This document shows, piece after piece, positions 51,757 to 52,292 of a stretch of DNA of 52,292 bases. The position numbers and the translations under genes were made by a program. Source of the DNA: an uncultured Duncaniella sp. (GTDB taxonomy: Bacteria; Bacteroidota; Bacteroidia; Bacteroidales; Muribaculaceae); assembly GCF_910578445.1 (NCBI RefSeq), contig NZ_CAJTQC010000009.1, forward strand, positions 47,135-99,426, read 5' to 3'. Every line of letters begins with the position of its first letter. Within the stretch, counting starts at the first letter, position 1. The notes below the pieces were generated by a model that was not told the DNA's origin, searched no databases, and was given only the letters and a program-made list of their open reading frames with translations.

Positions 51757-51788
51757 TTTGGAGGGAATGTAGAAAGTTCCTACCTTTG
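51757..51788 (+). promoter_or_regulatory. rRNA operon promoter P1
   Basis: TTTG (51757-51760), 20 bases, TACCTTTG (51781-51788). It is a perfect -7 element in a very A/T-rich upstream region (TTAAAATTCTGTTAAAATA), as expected of a strong rRNA promoter. Confidence 0.85.
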
Positions 51789-51903
51789 CACTCGCTTTTG
51801 AGAAGCAAACCTCACAGCGGTGAGGGGCTAGAGATTGAAACGCTGAAAGACATTGAATTGTTCGACGATGAAATGTTAAACAAATGTTAAAATCTCGAAA
51901 AGA

Positions 51904-51935
51904 TTTGCAGGTTTCGAAAATAAGACGTACCTTTG
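51904..51935 (+). promoter_or_regulatory. rRNA operon promoter P2
   Basis: TTTG (51904-51907), 20 bases, TACCTTTG (51928-51935), about 150 bp after P1, with the same spacing. Confidence 0.85.
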
Positions 51936-52209
51936 CAAAGTTTTCCGATAGACGCCACGAGAGGCGCTTCTGAAGAGAGCGATAAAGAGAACATTGAAAT
52001 AATTGCAACAATAACGAAGTAGTACAAGAGTCATAATTTAAAAGTGAACTCTGTCAAATTTCCGAAAAAAAAATCCGGTGTTCAACCGAATAAGTCAGAC
52101 AGGATCCGGCGCTGTTTCTGTGAAGGCAAAATAAAGAACAGAACAGACGGTCTTTCTTGCTTTCCATGCTCTATTTATAAAATAGAAAAGAGAAAATAAA
52201 GAATAGACA
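51936..52209 (+). other. rRNA leader region
   Basis: About 270 nt of leader between P2 and mature 16S. No protein frame is supported. Short stretches that could pair in RNA processing are present but not analysed further. Confidence 0.6.
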
Positions 52210-52292
52210 ACAACGAAGAGTTTGATCCTGGCTCAGGATGAACGCTAGCGACAGGCTTAACACATGCAAGTCGAGGGGCAGCGGGGGAGTAG
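52210..52292 (+). rRNA. 16S ribosomal RNA, 5' end (partial)
   Basis: gaagagtttgatcctggctc at 52215 and the following gatgaacgctagcgacagg are the universal start of bacterial 16S; the variant cttaacacatgcaagtcgag with ggggcagc is typical of Bacteroidales. By comparison with E. coli numbering the mature 5' end is near 52210. The gene runs off the window. Confidence 0.95.

Overview
This is a chromosomal segment of a gut-type Bacteroidota, most likely order Bacteroidales and plausibly Muribaculaceae. The evidence is the start of a Bacteroidales-like 16S rRNA gene at the right edge, promoters built on the Bacteroidota consensus TTTG-N19/20-TAnnTTTG, no obvious Shine-Dalgarno sites, and the gene content: TonB-dependent receptors, DUF5689 lipoproteins, BspA-type leucine-rich-repeat proteins, a bile-salt-hydrolase-like enzyme and an HAE1 efflux pump. 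The family and genus are inference.

Layout. Bases 1-560 hold three tandem units of about 230 bp, each a promoter plus a very short RNA ending in a terminator. Then come a 56-residue His-rich protein, tRNA-Arg(ACG), a likely zinc/metal uptake group (ZupT, a small Cys-rich exported protein, a TonB receptor) and a ROK sugar kinase (to 5.8 kb). From 6 to 19 kb lie mostly minus-strand housekeeping and surface genes: MBL hydrolase, lipoprotein, prolyl oligopeptidase, VWA lipoprotein, two unlisted tiny genes (33 and 40 residues), ApbE, a DJ-1-like protein, a lipid kinase, a choloylglycine-hydrolase family enzyme and an NhaC antiporter.

From 18.97 to 27.57 kb, five minus-strand genes look like one locus: a secreted EEP nuclease, a cytidylate-kinase-like protein, a TonB receptor and two DUF5689 lipoproteins, the last carrying four DUF6359-like repeats. 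I read it as a candidate nucleic-acid/nucleotide scavenging system. From 27.93 to 31.82 kb a plus-strand operon encodes a NapH-NapG-like iron-sulphur fusion, a Tat-exported aldo/keto reductase with ferredoxin motifs, a DUF1893 protein and an ECF-type S component. This is a second candidate undescribed system, possibly a periplasmic redox module.

The 1.3 kb gap at 31.8-33.1 kb holds a structured RNA candidate with 6S-like end pairing, a fourth copy of the short RNA seen at the left edge (here with a near-rRNA promoter) and relics of a surface-protein gene. Two BspA-like proteins follow, then a putative porin, a solute-binding protein, an HdeD-like membrane protein, a zinc-ribbon membrane protein, RarA, a divergent RND efflux operon (adaptor-pump-outer membrane), serC-serA, and two tandem rRNA promoters leading into 16S rRNA.
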